The position numbers and the translations under genes were made by a program. From the NCBI RefSeq assembly GCF_009649815.1, contig NZ_WJIC01000005.1, positions 357,473-421,472 on the forward strand: a stretch of 64,000 bases of DNA, in the 5' to 3' direction. The notes under the pieces are model-generated. The model made no database searches. It was not told the origin of the DNA and saw nothing but the letters and a program-made list of their open reading frames with translations. Shown here piece after piece: positions 62,231 to 64,000 of the stretch. The stretch is from Nocardia sp. SYP-A9097. GTDB lineage: Bacteria > Actinomycetota > Actinomycetes > Mycobacteriales > Mycobacteriaceae. How positions within the stretch are numbered: the first letter of the stretch is position 1; each line of letters opens with the position of its first letter.

Positions 62231-62761
62231 ATCCTCAGCAATTGGCGGTCCAGCCAATTTACGAAGCCCTTCACCCACCGCATACCGAATCTTATCCCGC
62301 ACGGGCCACTCGCCTTCTGGTGACTCATCGCCAGGCCACTCCGGCTCACGAAAATACTTAAGAAAAGCCGGCACGGCAGTCTTTTTTGCGAAGTTTACCG
62401 ACAGCAGCGAAACGACATAGCTGAATAGGGGCATATAGTCCACCCTCGGTAGCCAATCGATCAGAACTGGCACCGCCGCACGGTAATCTATTCGCCTTCG
62501 GGAAAGGTCATCAACCGACTGGACGTCAAAACCCGCATTCACCAATTCGGCTAATAATCCAGCCGAGCTCTGAGCAAATAAACGCTTCGCCTCTGCGACC
62601 CTGGGCGAACTGTCCACCTGCGATCGAACCGCAGGATCATTGAAGACTCTATCCACCTGCGCTGCATGTGACACAGACTGTCGCGCCTTGGGCGAAAGCC
62701 CGACCGCATCGCGAGTAGCGCTACTGGCGATGCGGTCGTCGTCGGTGGAGTAGCCCGTCAT
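62195..62761 (-). pseudogene. Helical-repeat protein truncated by the IS1380 element
   Basis: Up to 188 codons. The C-terminal part is helical with alternating hydrophobic positions (LIDWLPRVDYMPLFSYVVSL, FAKKTAVPAFLKYFREPEW, DKIRYAVGEGLRKLAG), which recalls HEAT-like repeats of immunity-type proteins. The last codons (LNPPMKTGG) are derived from the insertion element, so the native C-terminus is lost. ATG 62761 is chosen. Family not identified. Confidence 0.5.
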
Positions 62762-62941
62762 AGGCCTATTTTTAGGCTCCTTGCACCCCCGAGATGTCCT
62801 CTTGGGCACATCAGCGGCTGGAGTTCTTCCCCAGCCTGCGGGCCGAGCTGCGGGCTGGCGCAGCTCGGCGAGCCTGACCTCCGAGGGGGCCGGGTACGCG
62901 AAAGTGAATGCGTTGCAGTGACACCTTCGTCGCCGATGATT

Positions 62942-62977
62942 ATTGCAGCTTCGAATATTGCGCATCCGCCACTCAAA
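62942..62977 (+). repeat. Left copy of a diverged 36-bp direct repeat
   Basis: Begins ATTGCAGCTTCGAAT and contains CCGCCACTC; about 28 of 36 bases match 63839-63874. The two copies flank the 63030-63473 gene. Confidence 0.45.
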
Positions 62978-63029
62978 TGGCGTTAATAGCATATGGCAAA
63001 TGCTGGATCCGTCGCCTATGTCGTCCAGG

Positions 63030-63473
63030 TTACTTCAATTCGCTGATATTGGTCAACTCCCCGGGGCCCGGGTACCCGCACCAGTCCGCGACGTAGGTGC
63101 CGCTGTCTTGACCTTCATAGGCCGTTATCCAGCCAGCATTTGAGCGTCTGACGATGAGAAAGTCGCCGAGGTCGCAGTTTTGGTAGACGTCGCTGTAGCT
63201 TCCCAGCCCGATGGTGATGACCCGGATCGGCTCGGCATAACCGCCCCGTACCGCAACCACAGTGACATCCGTGCCCGTGTCGTTGTACAGCCGGTACTGG
63301 TCGGTGAGGCGCACTCTGGTTGTCGCCGGCGTGATCTCGGGTACGGGAGGTAACGTGCCCTTCTTCACGTCACTCTGAACTGCGTGCTGCTGCTGCTGCT
63401 TCATCGGCTGGGCCTTCGCGACCTTGGCCTTCGGCTTGCCGGTGTTGTCACGGCTCGTGCTACTACCAGACAT
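63030..63473 (-). CDS. Hypothetical protein with Lys/Gln-rich N-terminus
   Basis: 147 residues. Residues 1-45 are hydrophilic and disordered (NTGKPKAKVAKAQPMKQQQQ). The remainder is a compact beta-rich domain (DQYRLYNDTGTDVTVVAVRG, GLGSYSDVYQNCDLGDFLIV, DWCGYPGPGELTNISEL) with two cysteines. There is no signal peptide, despite the secreted look of the domain. GGAGG lies about 5 bases before the ATG. No family recognised. It is flanked on both sides by a diverged 36-bp repeat. Confidence 0.55.
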   Translation of the reverse strand: MSGSSTSRDNTGKPKAKVAKAQPMKQQQQHAVQSDVKKGTLPPVPEITPATTRVRLTDQYRLYNDTGTDVTVVAVRGGYAEPIRVITIGLGSYSDVYQNCDLGDFLIVRRSNAGWITAYEGQDSGTYVADWCGYPGPGELTNISELK

Positions 63474-63838
63474 CGAAACCTCCGTTGCGATTCGTCGCCC
63501 CCCCGGCCGGGGGGCGTCTCACGGCACATCGATGAACTGCTCAGCCAGCGCGAGCAACACGCTGCCTCAATAAGGGTGACGGCCCCATTTGCTCATGTCA
63601 ACGCGTTCCGAGTAAATCCGTCCCCGACCGGCCGTACAGCTGAAGCCGATGCCGCGATAGGCGGAATGTCGGATCTGACTGCCCGTGGTCCGGCAGGACG
63701 TCTACCGCCGAGGTGCCGGGACGCAATGCATCGACATGCCCATCGTCGTCGCATCGGCCCCATGCGCGCCGAAGGGCCGATCTCACCAGTGTGTCGCTGA
63801 AAATACCTGCCGCACAGCCAGAGTCAGGCCAAGCGAAT

Positions 63839-63874
63839 ATCGCAAGTTCGAATAGTGCACGTCCGCCACTCTCA
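63839..63874 (+). repeat. Right copy of the diverged 36-bp direct repeat
   Basis: Begins ATCGCAAGTTCGAAT and contains CCGCCACTC. It lies next to the end of the IS5-type transposase gene and may be an insertion-sequence end. The 63474-63838 stretch before it shows no gene. Confidence 0.45.
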
Positions 63875-63888
63875 GACCGCGTCTGAGA
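63870..63888. repeat. Perfect inverted repeat beside a transposase end
   Basis: TCTCAGAC (63870-63877) and GTCTGAGA (63881-63888) with a 3-base centre. It lies 7 bp past the stop of the IS5-type transposase: either the element terminator or part of its end. Confidence 0.5.
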
Positions 63889-63894
63889 ACTCGG

Positions 63895-64000
63895 TTATCG
63901 GCGTGCGAGGCGGCGTGACATAACGGCGATCATGGCGATGTGGATCATCGTTTCGTGGTGGTCGGGTCTGGTCTCGTAGTCGCGCACGCAGCGGCGGTGT
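63895..64000 (-). CDS. IS5-type transposase, C-terminal end (continues beyond window)
   Basis: The minus-strand frame entering from the window edge reads HRRCVRDYETRPDHHETMIH and ends IAMIAVMSRRLARR before TAA at 63895-63897. The RxxVRDYE...MIxxMxRRLAR pattern is the last helix of IS5-family DDE transposases. Only 34 codons are visible. Confidence 0.6.
   Translation of the reverse strand, partial: HRRCVRDYETRPDHHETMIHIAMIAVMSRRLARR

Overview
The window is high-GC DNA from a mycolata-type actinomycete, most likely a Nocardia. This is inferred from codon use and from gene order that matches, from memory, two Mycobacterium tuberculosis segments: pafB-pafC-tatA-tatC-helY-Rv2091c-Rv2090-pepE and Rv2074-Rv2073c-cobL. 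The two segments lie next to each other here.

Layout. (1) 1-15.9 kb is conserved backbone: the PafBC DNA-damage regulator pair, a ketopantoate reductase-like enzyme between pafC and tatA, the Tat translocase genes, a Ski2-type helicase, a Pro/Gln-rich membrane protein, a 5'-3' exonuclease, an Xaa-Pro peptidase, a split-barrel flavin/F420 protein, an SDR, the cobalamin enzyme CobL, an alpha/beta hydrolase and a saccharopine-dehydrogenase-like protein. (2) 16-19.7 kb carries PaaX- and HxlR-type regulators, a fused HadA/HadB-like protein and a small membrane protein. (3) 19.7-43.9 kb is a mosaic accessory region. It holds an intact IS256-family element with an 8-bp target duplication and remnants of ISL3, IS21, IS1380, TnsA/TnsB and other elements. 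It also holds decayed SDR, VOC, isochorismatase, GntR and HxlR genes. Among this debris are apparently intact genes: a TetM/OtrA-like GTPase that lacks domain II, a PEP-mobile-domain/winged-helix/flavin-monooxygenase cluster around a perfect 17-bp palindrome, a YezG-like protein, a class-A beta-lactamase-like protein, a lectin-DUF11 protein and a tyrosine integrase. The region ends at a duplicated tRNA-Ala 3' end followed by a strong terminator (43.92-43.99 kb), a plausible island boundary.

(4) 44.07-59.41 kb is the highlight: one tightly packed minus-strand operon of eleven genes, read from 59.41 kb down. The order is P450, P450, prenyl diphosphate synthase, class I terpene synthase, P450, PapA-like acyltransferase, P450, 3Fe-4S ferredoxin, single-module type I PKS (KS-AT-DH-KR-ACP, no thioesterase), IspH and an SRPBCC protein. 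Most junctions overlap or are separated by only a few bases. My reading is that a C20 (or other) prenyl diphosphate is cyclised and oxidised by up to four P450s. The single-module PKS builds a reduced short acyl chain, which the PapA-like enzyme would move from the ACP onto the terpene alcohol. The operon carries its own last MEP-pathway enzyme to raise precursor supply. I do not recognise it as a described pathway.

(5) 59.4-64 kb is again accessory: an unrecognised gene, a nearly complete IS1380-family element, the gene it truncated, an orphan hypothetical gene and the end of an IS5-type transposase that runs off the window.
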